Shown here piece after piece: positions 1-6,135 of a stretch of DNA of 9,787 bases. The notes under the pieces were generated by a model. That model made no database searches. It saw only the letters and a list, made by a program, of their open reading frames with translations, and was not told where the DNA came from. The stretch spans positions 1 through 9,787 of the forward strand of contig CAMOVY010000031.1 in the NCBI GenBank assembly GCA_946627905.1, in the 5' to 3' direction. The position numbers were made by a program, and so were the translations under genes. How positions within the stretch are numbered: position 1 is the stretch's first letter; each line of letters opens with the position of its first letter. The stretch comes from an uncultured Clostridia bacterium. GTDB taxonomy: Bacteria; Bacillota; Clostridia; Christensenellales; Borkfalkiaceae.

Positions 1-249
1 TATTACCGATTCAGACTTTTAAGAATAAGTTGGATTTCAGGGAACGGAGACGAAGAAAGACTGTGGCAAGAAATAAAAAAACACAGGGTGAAAGCGGTTT
101 TCGATAAAGACCTGGCGCTACGCGACAGGCTTGCGGTAGTTTCTACGTTTTTAGGAAGAAAATTTTTCAGGTTTTCCAGAACGCTGTACGGGAAACTGAC
201 CGGAAGAAACAGGCTTAACCCAACAGTCGTAAAAAGCAAAAAAGATTAA
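1..249 (+). CDS. C-terminal tail of a probable family 2 glycosyltransferase (5' end outside window)
   Basis: An open frame runs from the first base to a TAA stop at 247-249 and gives the last 82 residues of a protein that starts upstream. The fragment is strongly basic and contains the segment RDRLAVVSTFLGRKFF near its end. Tails of this kind (a basic helix, then a lysine/arginine-rich end that probably sits against the membrane) are common at the C-terminus of family 2 glycosyltransferases from Firmicute polysaccharide clusters. The catalytic GT-A domain is not in the window, so the family call rests on that resemblance and on the neighbour, which is a clear family 2 glycosyltransferase 16 nt downstream on the same strand. 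The minus-strand frame over the same bases has no recognisable protein. Open frame and stop are certain; the function is moderately supported. Confidence 0.6.
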   Translation, partial: YYRFRLLRISWISGNGDEERLWQEIKKHRVKAVFDKDLALRDRLAVVSTFLGRKFFRFSRTLYGKLTGRNRLNPTVVKSKKD

Positions 250-251
250 AA

Positions 252-257
252 AAAGGA
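252..257 (+). promoter_or_regulatory. Ribosome binding site supporting a TTG start
   Basis: AAAGGA lies 8 nt before the TTG codon at 266-268, right after the stop of the preceding gene. It decides the start of the downstream glycosyltransferase: the first in-frame ATG, at 317, would remove the first beta strand of the catalytic fold. Confidence 0.6.
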
Positions 258-265
258 CGTTTGTT

Positions 266-1252
266 TTGAGTAATAAAATTTTATCTGTAAGCGTTGCGGC
301 TTACAATCTCGGCGAAATGATAGAAGAGTGCCTTAATTCGTTCGTTAATTCCGCGGCGATAGACAGGACGGAAATTATAATTACTGACGACGGAAGTCGC
401 GACGATACACCGTCGCGTGTGCAAAAATACGCCGACCTGTATCCGAATTCTATTAAACTTATTAAACAGCAAAACGCAGGACCGGGGTCTACCGTAAATT
501 CCGGGATAGCGCACGCTACGGGCAAATATTTCCGTATGGTGGACGGCGACGACTGGGTGAATACCGAAAATTTTACGGACTTTATCGATTATCTCGAAAC
601 TTGCGACGCGGACGCCGTGTTTTCCGATTTTGAATTGTTTGACGATTCCGTGAAGAAAAGCGCGGGGGTTATAAAGAATGAAATTCCGTCGCGTAAAGTG
701 TTAAACGTGGACGAGTGCTATAAAGGTTTAAGGCGGGAAATGCACGCGGCGACTTTCCGTACCGATATATTTAAAAAACACGGCATTACGCTGGATAACG
801 GGTTTTATACCGATATGGAATATTTGCTGTTCCCGTTTCAGTACGTAAAGACAATCGGTTATTTCGACAAGCCCGTTTACGTGTACAGAATAGCGCGTGC
901 GGGGCAGAGCGTAAGCGCGGCAAGTCTTATTAAAAACGGCGCGCAGCACGAGAAAGTGCTTAACGGTTTGTTGAAGACCTTTGAAGAACATAAGCAAGAA
1001 TATTCTTACGGCGTTAAAAACTTTATTGCGAGAAGAATAGGCGATATGTGCGATATGCAAATTAAAACGCTTATGATAAGCGGCGATAAAAAGACGCAAC
1101 TTCCCGCAGTAAAGCGGTTTATAAAGGATATAAAAGAAAACCATCCGGAAGTGTTCGCATATTTCGGCAGGGGTAAAAAGGTAAAACTTTTAAGATACTC
1201 TTTATATACGTTATATTCTTTCGTGAAAAGCGAGATAGAAAAACAATTCTAA
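266..1252 (+). CDS. Family 2 glycosyltransferase (GT-A fold), polysaccharide assembly
   Basis: This 328-residue protein probably transfers a sugar from a nucleotide-sugar donor to a growing lipid-linked glycan at the inner face of the membrane. The N-terminal GT-A domain is complete: the first strand ILSVSVAAYNLG (residues 5-16), the nucleotide-binding DDGS (41-44), the NAGPGSTVNSG segment (70-80) and the metal-binding DGDD (93-96, the DxD motif). The C-terminal third is basic and rich in aromatic residues, without a clear transmembrane helix. The start is TTG, supported by AAAGGA 8 nt upstream and by the need to keep the first strand. It follows the preceding gene by 16 nt and precedes the nucleotidyltransferase by 24 nt, consistent with one operon. 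Family 2 is very broad, so donor and acceptor cannot be read from the sequence. Confidence 0.93.
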   Translation: MSNKILSVSVAAYNLGEMIEECLNSFVNSAAIDRTEIIITDDGSRDDTPSRVQKYADLYPNSIKLIKQQNAGPGSTVNSGIAHATGKYFRMVDGDDWVNTENFTDFIDYLETCDADAVFSDFELFDDSVKKSAGVIKNEIPSRKVLNVDECYKGLRREMHAATFRTDIFKKHGITLDNGFYTDMEYLLFPFQYVKTIGYFDKPVYVYRIARAGQSVSAASLIKNGAQHEKVLNGLLKTFEEHKQEYSYGVKNFIARRIGDMCDMQIKTLMISGDKKTQLPAVKRFIKDIKENHPEVFAYFGRGKKVKLLRYSLYTLYSFVKSEIEKQF

Positions 1253-1276
1253 ATGAAAGGATAAAGGAGACGGCTA

Positions 1277-1993
1277 ATGAAAGCCTTGATTTTGGCAGCG
1301 GGATTTGGTTCTCGTTTAGCACCTATTACAAACGATATTCCGAAATCCTTGGTTAAGGTAAACGGTCAACCCATTTTATTTAAGCAAATAGATAATTTGC
1401 TTGAAAACGGCATAACCGATATAACGGTAGTTTCAGGGTATAAGGCGGACGTTATGAAAAGGGAACTCGGCAAAACTTATCCAAACGTAAAGGTAATAGA
1501 GAGTACGGATTATAAGACTACTAATAATATGTATTCGGCGTTTTTTGGTATAAAGGCTATCGGTTCGGGCGGATTTTTAATGATGAACGCCGACGTGTTT
1601 TACGACGCTTCGGTAATAAAAGCCTTGCTTGATTTTAAAGAGAAAGACGCGATAGTCGTGGATATCGGCACTTATAACGAAGAGTCTATGAAAGTTATCG
1701 AAAAGGACGGGCGCATAGTAAGTATTTCCAAGCAGATTGCCGAAAAGGACGCGCTCGGTTCTTCCATTGACGTTTATAAATTTTCCGAATACGGCGCAAA
1801 AGCGTTTTTTGCCAAGTGTAAGGAATATATAGAAGATAAAAAAATCGTAAATCTTTGGAGCGAAGTAGCGCTGAACGATATTTTATCGGAAACAATTTTC
1901 AAGGCGTGCCCGTTAAACGGCAGATGGTACGAAATAGACAATCACGAAGACCTTGCCGCCGCGGAAAAACTGTTCGGTTGTAAAAATGTCTGA
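1277..1993 (+). CDS. LicC-like nucleotidyltransferase (probable CTP:phosphocholine or related cytidylyltransferase)
   Basis: A 238-residue NTP_transferase protein that activates a small phosphorylated compound or sugar phosphate with a nucleotide. The signature LAAGFGSRLAPIT (residues 6-18) followed by PKSLVKV (22-28) is the nucleotide-binding loop. NNMYSAF (83-89) matches the NNxYS element typical of LicC and relatives, NAD (104-106) supplies a probable metal aspartate, and YEIDNHEDL (218-226) resembles the C-terminal YEID segment of LicC with its second metal aspartate. Length is close to pneumococcal LicC (about 230). A LicD homologue two genes downstream supports a CDP- or CMP-linked donor for a phospho-decoration. 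Alternatives are a 2-aminoethylphosphonate or phosphoethanolamine cytidylyltransferase, or a sugar-1-phosphate nucleotidyltransferase. AAGGAG sits 7 nt before the ATG. The 3' end overlaps the flippase gene by 8 nt. Confidence 0.85.
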   Translation: MKALILAAGFGSRLAPITNDIPKSLVKVNGQPILFKQIDNLLENGITDITVVSGYKADVMKRELGKTYPNVKVIESTDYKTTNNMYSAFFGIKAIGSGGFLMMNADVFYDASVIKALLDFKEKDAIVVDIGTYNEESMKVIEKDGRIVSISKQIAEKDALGSSIDVYKFSEYGAKAFFAKCKEYIEDKKIVNLWSEVALNDILSETIFKACPLNGRWYEIDNHEDLAAAEKLFGCKNV

Positions 1994-3476
1994 AAAAATA
2001 AACGCTAAAGGTGGTCCTGCTTTCAGTAAAGGACTAAGCATAAAACAAAATTATATTTTCAGCCTGATTTATAAACTCGTGGCTGTACTTGTTCCCGTGT
2101 TTATAACGCCCTATCTTGCCCGAGTTTTAGAACCGGACGGGAACGGGGCAATAAGTTTCGTTTCTTCTATCGCTTCTTATTTTATTCTGCTTGCAAATCT
2201 CGGTATAGAAGGCTACGGGCAGAGAACCGTTGCTATGCACAGGGACGATAAGGAGTTCCTTAACAAATTCGTTCTGGAAATTTTTGTTTTAAAAATTTTC
2301 CTGACGATAGCAAGCGGCGCGATTTTTTTGGTTCTTTTCAGTATAGTAGGCGGTGCAAAGACGGAAATTTATTATATTTTCGCAATTTCCGTGTTCTTCG
2401 TCGCGTTTGACTTTTCCTGGCTTTTTCAGGGACTTGAAAATTTCAGAATATTAGCCATAACTCACGTATTTGCGAGAATTGCGTACGTGGCTTTGGTGTT
2501 CGTTGCGGTAAAGGAAAAACAACACGTAAACGTCGCCGCTATTTTATGGGTAGGCATGACGGTGGTGTCGTATTTACTGTCTTTCCCGTTCGTCGTAAGG
2601 TTTTTTAAAATCAATAAAGGCGAAAAGATACATCCTTTTGCTCATCTTAAAGAAAGCGTCGTTTATTTTATTCCCGCGATAGCCGTTTCGGTTTATACCA
2701 TACTCGATAAAACAATGATAGGCGTTATTACGGGGTCGGACTTCGAGAACGGTTATTACGAAGAAGCGGATAAAATCGTAAGGCTGGTGCTCACCGCGAT
2801 TACTACGCTGAATATTATTATGCGTTCACGCATTTCGTATTGTTTTGCGCGCAGGGAGTTCGAACAGGTAAAAAACTATATACGCCAGACTGCGAATATC
2901 GCCTTTATGCTTTGTTTTCCTATGACGTTCGGGATTTTGGCGGTATCCGCACCGTTCGTAAACATCTATCTCGGCGACGCGTACGGCAAAAGCATAACGC
3001 TGTTGCGGATACTTTCGCCGCTTATCATAATCATTGCTACCAGCAATATTTTAGGAACGCATTACTACACGCCGTTTAACAAACAACGCACGAGCAATAA
3101 GTTTTTAATAGTGGGCGCGATTGTCAATGCGGCGCTTAATATTCCGTTTATATATTTCTGGCAGTCGGTGGGCGCGGCGGTGGCGTCGGTTATAGCCGAA
3201 TTCGTTATACTTATACTTTACGCGGTAAACGCTAACGGATTTTTCGAGTTTAAGGAATTTATAAAAATTTCATGGAAATACGCCGTCTGCGCGGTCATAA
3301 TGTTTTTCGTCGTTGCCGCTGCGGTGCGGTGTTTGCCCGAAAGCCTGTTATGGTTGATAGCGGAAATCGCGGCGGGCATTATAGTGTATTTTGCCTTGCT
3401 TTTGATATTCAGGACGGAATTTTTATTAAACTATTTGAAAAACGTTTTTGCAAAACTGAAAAGGCGTAAACACTAA
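1986..3476 (+). CDS. Polysaccharide flippase, Wzx/TacF type (MATE/MOP superfamily)
   Basis: A 496-residue integral membrane protein that probably moves a lipid-linked glycan unit from the cytoplasmic to the outer face of the membrane. The sequence is a run of about 12-14 hydrophobic helices. It opens with a short polar tail, then IKQNYIFSLIYKLVAVLVPV (residues 19-38) and PYLARVLEPDGNG (42-54), the typical start of the Polysacc_synt family. The central FDFSWLFQGLENF (141-153) and DKTMIGVITG (241-250) are also family-typical. The segment after it reads IMRSRISYCFARRE (278-291), where many relatives have a proline in MLPR. The start at ATG 1986 gives MSEKIN; a TTG at 1953 would add 11 residues (MPPRKNCSVVK) lying deep in the licC-like gene and is less likely. 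No good Shine-Dalgarno precedes 1986, so translation is probably coupled. Basic tail LKRRKH. Confidence 0.92.
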   Translation: MSEKINAKGGPAFSKGLSIKQNYIFSLIYKLVAVLVPVFITPYLARVLEPDGNGAISFVSSIASYFILLANLGIEGYGQRTVAMHRDDKEFLNKFVLEIFVLKIFLTIASGAIFLVLFSIVGGAKTEIYYIFAISVFFVAFDFSWLFQGLENFRILAITHVFARIAYVALVFVAVKEKQHVNVAAILWVGMTVVSYLLSFPFVVRFFKINKGEKIHPFAHLKESVVYFIPAIAVSVYTILDKTMIGVITGSDFENGYYEEADKIVRLVLTAITTLNIIMRSRISYCFARREFEQVKNYIRQTANIAFMLCFPMTFGILAVSAPFVNIYLGDAYGKSITLLRILSPLIIIIATSNILGTHYYTPFNKQRTSNKFLIVGAIVNAALNIPFIYFWQSVGAAVASVIAEFVILILYAVNANGFFEFKEFIKISWKYAVCAVIMFFVVAAAVRCLPESLLWLIAEIAAGIIVYFALLLIFRTEFLLNYLKNVFAKLKRRKH

Positions 3477-3485
3477 AGGATAATT

Positions 3486-4397
3486 ATGGAACTTAACGCT
3501 GAAACAAAATGCGGATTTTACGTTTCCGAAAGCAGAAAAAAGGTGTGGCAAACCGAACTCGACATGGTAAAAGTCGTGCTTAATATATGCGCGCGGCACG
3601 GGCTTAAAGTTTTCGGTTGGGGCGGAACGCTACTTGGCGCAATCAGGCATAACGGGTTTATACCGTGGGATGACGATATAGATTTATTTATGCCGAGAAC
3701 CGATTACGAAAAATTTACGGAGATAGCCGCGGCGGAATTGCAGTATCCGTTTTTTCTGCAATGCAATAAAACGGAAAAAAAATATCCTAACGGGCACGCG
3801 CAGATACGTAATACCGAAACGACGTGTTTTATAAAGTCTTCCTATACGGATTTGGTACTCGGTAAAAACTGCGGGATTTTTATAGATATTTTTCCTTACG
3901 ACAATCTGCCTGACGACAGAAACGAGCGGGCGCGGTTCTGGAAAAAAATAAAGCGTTTGAAAGCGCTTGCGTTATGGAAAATTTATCCCGTAAAAAAAGG
4001 TGTAAAGGGTTTGGTTCAGAAGATTATCGCAAACCTTTATTTTCTCTTTCATAACATTGAAAAGACCATCGGGCGCGCTATGACGCTGTCGCAAAAATAC
4101 GACGGACGCACGGGCAAGGTCGCACCCGTTTCTTTTGCCGTTATCACGGAAAAAACCGTGTGGGACGAGCGGGACTTTACCACTCTTATACCGCACGCGT
4201 TCGAAGATATCAGTATCCCCATACCCGAACATTACGACGCCGTTTTACGCGTTCAGTACGGCGACTATATGGAAATTCCCGAAGACAAGGGCGGCACGGT
4301 ACACGGACAGGCGTTTTTCGATACCGAAAAGTCTTATAAAGAGTATAAGGGCATTACCGAAGAAGAATTCAATGGGCTTTTCGCACAAAAACTGTAA
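3486..4397 (+). CDS. licD: LicD family phosphotransferase (probable phosphocholine transferase)
   Basis: A 303-residue LicD-family protein. Known LicD enzymes transfer phosphocholine from CDP-choline to sugars of teichoic acids or other surface glycans; the family also includes other nucleotidyl/phosphotransferases of the fukutin type. The core motif is complete: GWGGTLLGAIRHNGFIPW (residues 44-61) leading into WDDDID (61-66), whose acidic residues bind the metals. GIFIDIFPYDNLPDD (130-144) and a C-terminal YGDYMEIP (258-265) are also typical of the family. No signal peptide or membrane helix is evident, so it acts in the cytoplasm. AAAGGA ends 5 nt before the ATG, and the gene follows the flippase by 9 nt. 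With the LicC-like gene and flippase it forms a decoration-and-export set. The exact phospho-substituent is unproven, because no choline uptake or kinase gene is visible here. Confidence 0.92.
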   Translation: MELNAETKCGFYVSESRKKVWQTELDMVKVVLNICARHGLKVFGWGGTLLGAIRHNGFIPWDDDIDLFMPRTDYEKFTEIAAAELQYPFFLQCNKTEKKYPNGHAQIRNTETTCFIKSSYTDLVLGKNCGIFIDIFPYDNLPDDRNERARFWKKIKRLKALALWKIYPVKKGVKGLVQKIIANLYFLFHNIEKTIGRAMTLSQKYDGRTGKVAPVSFAVITEKTVWDERDFTTLIPHAFEDISIPIPEHYDAVLRVQYGDYMEIPEDKGGTVHGQAFFDTEKSYKEYKGITEEEFNGLFAQKL

Positions 4398-4443
4398 ACG
4401 GATAAAAAATTTAAAAATATTGCGTTTAAAAAGTCCAAAACCT

Positions 4444-4472
4444 TTGACTATTTTTAAATAGTATCTTACAAT
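4444..4472 (+). promoter_or_regulatory. Sigma-A type promoter for prs
   Basis: The -35 TTGACT (4444-4449) and -10 TACAAT (4467-4472) each match the consensus at five of six positions and are separated by exactly 17 nt. Transcription would begin near 4479. The stretch upstream (4404-4438) is A/T-rich, as in an UP element. This makes prs the likely first gene of a new transcription unit, separate from the polysaccharide operon. Confidence 0.75.
4447..4462. repeat. Inverted repeat within the prs promoter (possible operator)
   Basis: ACTATTT (4447-4453) and AAATAGT (4456-4462) are perfect inverted copies around a TT centre. The repeat covers the 3' half of the -35 hexamer and most of the spacer. 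The position suits a repressor site, but A/T-rich palindromes also occur by chance and no regulator is encoded nearby. Confidence 0.4.
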
Positions 4473-4478
4473 ATAAAC

Positions 4479-4510
4479 GTACCCCGATACAAAAAGTTAA
4501 AGGGGTTTAC
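4479..4510 (+). other. Possible 5'-terminal hairpin in the prs leader
   Basis: ACCCC (4481-4485) can pair with GGGGT (4502-4506) around a 16-nt A-rich loop. GT (4479-4480) can add pairs with AC (4509-4510) across a two-base bulge. The stem would start at the predicted first bases of the mRNA and ends before the ribosome binding site TAGGAG (4513-4518), which stays free. Such 5' stems can protect mRNA from decay; that role is inferred. Confidence 0.35.
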
Positions 4511-4526
4511 AATAGGAGAAATTTTT

Positions 4527-5480
4527 ATGATAACACACGGCAACTCTATCGAACTTATAAGCGGCAACTCTAACCGCCCCTTAGCGGAAGCGGTCGCAAA
4601 AGAATTAGGGCTTACACTTTCCGACGCGGAAGTCGGCAAGTTTTCCGACGGCGAAATAAGCGTTACTCTTCCGCATACCGTCAGGGGTAAAGACGTATTT
4701 ATTATTCAATCCACGTCTTCGCCCGTGAACGATAATCTTATGGAATTACTGATACTTATCGACGCTTGTAAGCGTGCTTCCGCGGGCAGAATTACGGCGG
4801 TTATGCCGTATTTCGGCTATGCCCGTCAGGACAGAAAGGCTCGCCCAAGAGACCCGATTACAGCAAAACTCGTGGCGGATATTATCACCAGCGCGGGTGC
4901 GGACAGGGTTATGACTATGGACCTTCACGCGGCGCAGATACAGGGCTTTTTCGAAATCCCCGTCGACCATCTTTACGGCGCGCCGCTACTTGCCAAGTAT
5001 TTCAAAAAGAAGATGGATGATAACTGGGTTGTCGTATCTCCCGACGTAGGCAGCGTCGGCAGGGCGAGAAATTTTGCTTCGCGCGTTAACGCGTCGCTCG
5101 CTATCGTAGATAAGCGCCGCCCCAAAGCCAACGCTATAGAAGTTATGAACGTAATAGGCGACGTCGAAGGTAAGACCTGTTTAATGGTAGACGATATGAT
5201 AGACACCGCGGGAACGATAGTTCAGGGTGCGGAAGCGCTTATGAAAAACGGCGCGAAAGAAGTGTACGCTTGTTGTACGCACGGCGTTCTTTCAGGACCT
5301 GCGCTTGACAGGCTTACCGCTTCGCCGATAAAGGAAATAATCGTTCTTGACACGATAGACGTTGCGGAAGTTGCCGCCAAGTGCCCGAAGATAAAGGTTA
5401 TGCCCGTTGCAAAATACATAGCAAAAGCGATAACGACGATATATTCCGACACTTCGCTTTCGGCGATTTACGAAGACTGA
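4527..5480 (+). CDS. prs: Ribose-phosphate pyrophosphokinase (PRPP synthase)
   Basis: Makes 5-phosphoribosyl-1-pyrophosphate from ribose 5-phosphate and ATP in the cytoplasm, the precursor for purines, pyrimidines, histidine, tryptophan and NAD. The 317 residues match the class I bacterial enzyme from end to end. Visible are SGNSNRPLAEAVAKELG at the N-terminus (residues 12-28), the catalytic flexible loop region YFGYARQDRKARPRDPI (95-111), the metal-binding MDLHAAQIQGFF (131-142), SPDVGSVGRAR (171-181) and the ribose-5-phosphate loop VDDMIDTAGT (221-230). TAGGAG lies 8 nt before the ATG. A strong promoter lies just upstream and a hairpin follows 11 nt after the stop, so it may be expressed largely on its own or with pth and mfd by read-through. 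Nothing in the sequence is unusual for the family. Confidence 0.98.
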   Translation: MITHGNSIELISGNSNRPLAEAVAKELGLTLSDAEVGKFSDGEISVTLPHTVRGKDVFIIQSTSSPVNDNLMELLILIDACKRASAGRITAVMPYFGYARQDRKARPRDPITAKLVADIITSAGADRVMTMDLHAAQIQGFFEIPVDHLYGAPLLAKYFKKKMDDNWVVVSPDVGSVGRARNFASRVNASLAIVDKRRPKANAIEVMNVIGDVEGKTCLMVDDMIDTAGTIVQGAEALMKNGAKEVYACCTHGVLSGPALDRLTASPIKEIIVLDTIDVAEVAAKCPKIKVMPVAKYIAKAITTIYSDTSLSAIYED

Positions 5481-5491
5481 TAAAAGATTTT

Positions 5492-5518
5492 AAGCCGTTT
5501 AATAAACTTAAACGGCTT
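5492..5518 (+). terminator. Strong hairpin between prs and pth (weak intrinsic terminator or processing stem)
   Basis: AAGCCGTTTAA (5492-5502) pairs perfectly with TTAAACGGCTT (5508-5518), an 11-bp stem around a 5-nt loop. The tract after it (TCATTTAATC) is only partly T-rich, so termination is probably incomplete. No promoter is obvious between this stem and pth, so partial read-through, or a role in mRNA processing or stability, fits better than full termination. Confidence 0.65.
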
Positions 5519-5531
5519 TCATTTAATCATT

Positions 5532-6104
5532 ATGAAACTGATAGTAGGGCTCGGTAATCCCGACAGACAATATCTTAATACTTTTCACAATCTCGGTTTT
5601 ACGTGCGTTGAAAAAGCGGCGGTGCTTTCGCAAGCGGAATTTACCAAAGAGAAATTTCGCGCTTTAATTGCCGAAAAGGGCACGGGCGACAGCAAAGTTA
5701 TTTTCGCAAAGCCCTTGACCTATATGAATTTATCGGGCGAAAGCGTACGGGAGATAGCGGCGTTTTATAAGATAGAGAGCAAAGATATTTTGGTTATCTA
5801 CGACGATTTCGACCTTAAAAAAGGTTTCGTAAGAATACGCGAAAGCGGTTCTGCCGGCACGCATAACGGTATGCGGAACGTAATAAAAGAACTCGGCACG
5901 GAAAATTTCCCGCGCGTACGCGTAGGGTTTAAGCCCGAAGAGCCGACGGCTACTCCGCTTATAGATTACGTGCTTTCGGGAATACGCGAAGAAGATAAAG
6001 CGGTTTTTGATGAAGCGACTACCCGCGCGGCACAAGCCGCGGCGGAATTTGCAAAGGGTGCAGACGTCTTTTCGCTTATACAAAAATACAACGGTAAAAA
6101 ATAA
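5532..6104 (+). CDS. pth: Peptidyl-tRNA hydrolase
   Basis: Releases peptides from peptidyl-tRNAs that drop off the ribosome, recycling tRNA in the cytoplasm; normally essential. The 190 residues are the usual length for bacterial Pth. The canonical start MKLIVGLGNP places the first active-site asparagine at N9 and the catalytic histidine at H19 in NTFHNLGF. KPLTYMNLSGESV carries N66, IYDDFDLKKG carries the aspartate that orients the histidine (D91), and GSAGTHNGMRN carries N112. The arginine common just before the histidine (TRHN) is F18 here. The fixed N-terminus makes ATG 5532 the start, yet no Shine-Dalgarno sequence is visible in the 20 nt before it; a hairpin ends 13 nt upstream. The pairing of pth with mfd 31 nt downstream is common in Firmicutes. 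Confidence 0.97.
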   Translation: MKLIVGLGNPDRQYLNTFHNLGFTCVEKAAVLSQAEFTKEKFRALIAEKGTGDSKVIFAKPLTYMNLSGESVREIAAFYKIESKDILVIYDDFDLKKGFVRIRESGSAGTHNGMRNVIKELGTENFPRVRVGFKPEEPTATPLIDYVLSGIREEDKAVFDEATTRAAQAAAEFAKGADVFSLIQKYNGKK

Positions 6105-6135
6105 CGCTTTTTATAAACGGTTTTAGGTAGGTTAA

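Noticed and set aside
728..1144. 138-codon minus-strand open frame
   Set aside because: It mirrors the glycosyltransferase gene, has an unnatural composition and no ribosome binding site or recognisable motif.
1953..1985. TTG start for the flippase, adding 11 residues (MPPRKNCSVVK)
   Set aside because: It lies deep inside the preceding gene, the extra residues are unlike flippase N-termini, and ATG 1986 gives a normal short polar tail.
4135..4461. 108-codon plus-strand open frame overlapping the end of licD
   Set aside because: Out of frame with a clear LicD protein and without recognisable motifs; its tail runs into the prs promoter.
6105..6135. Independent promoter for mfd
   Set aside because: The 31-nt gap is too short to hold both promoter elements and a leader, and no -35/-10 pair with suitable spacing is seen at the end of pth.
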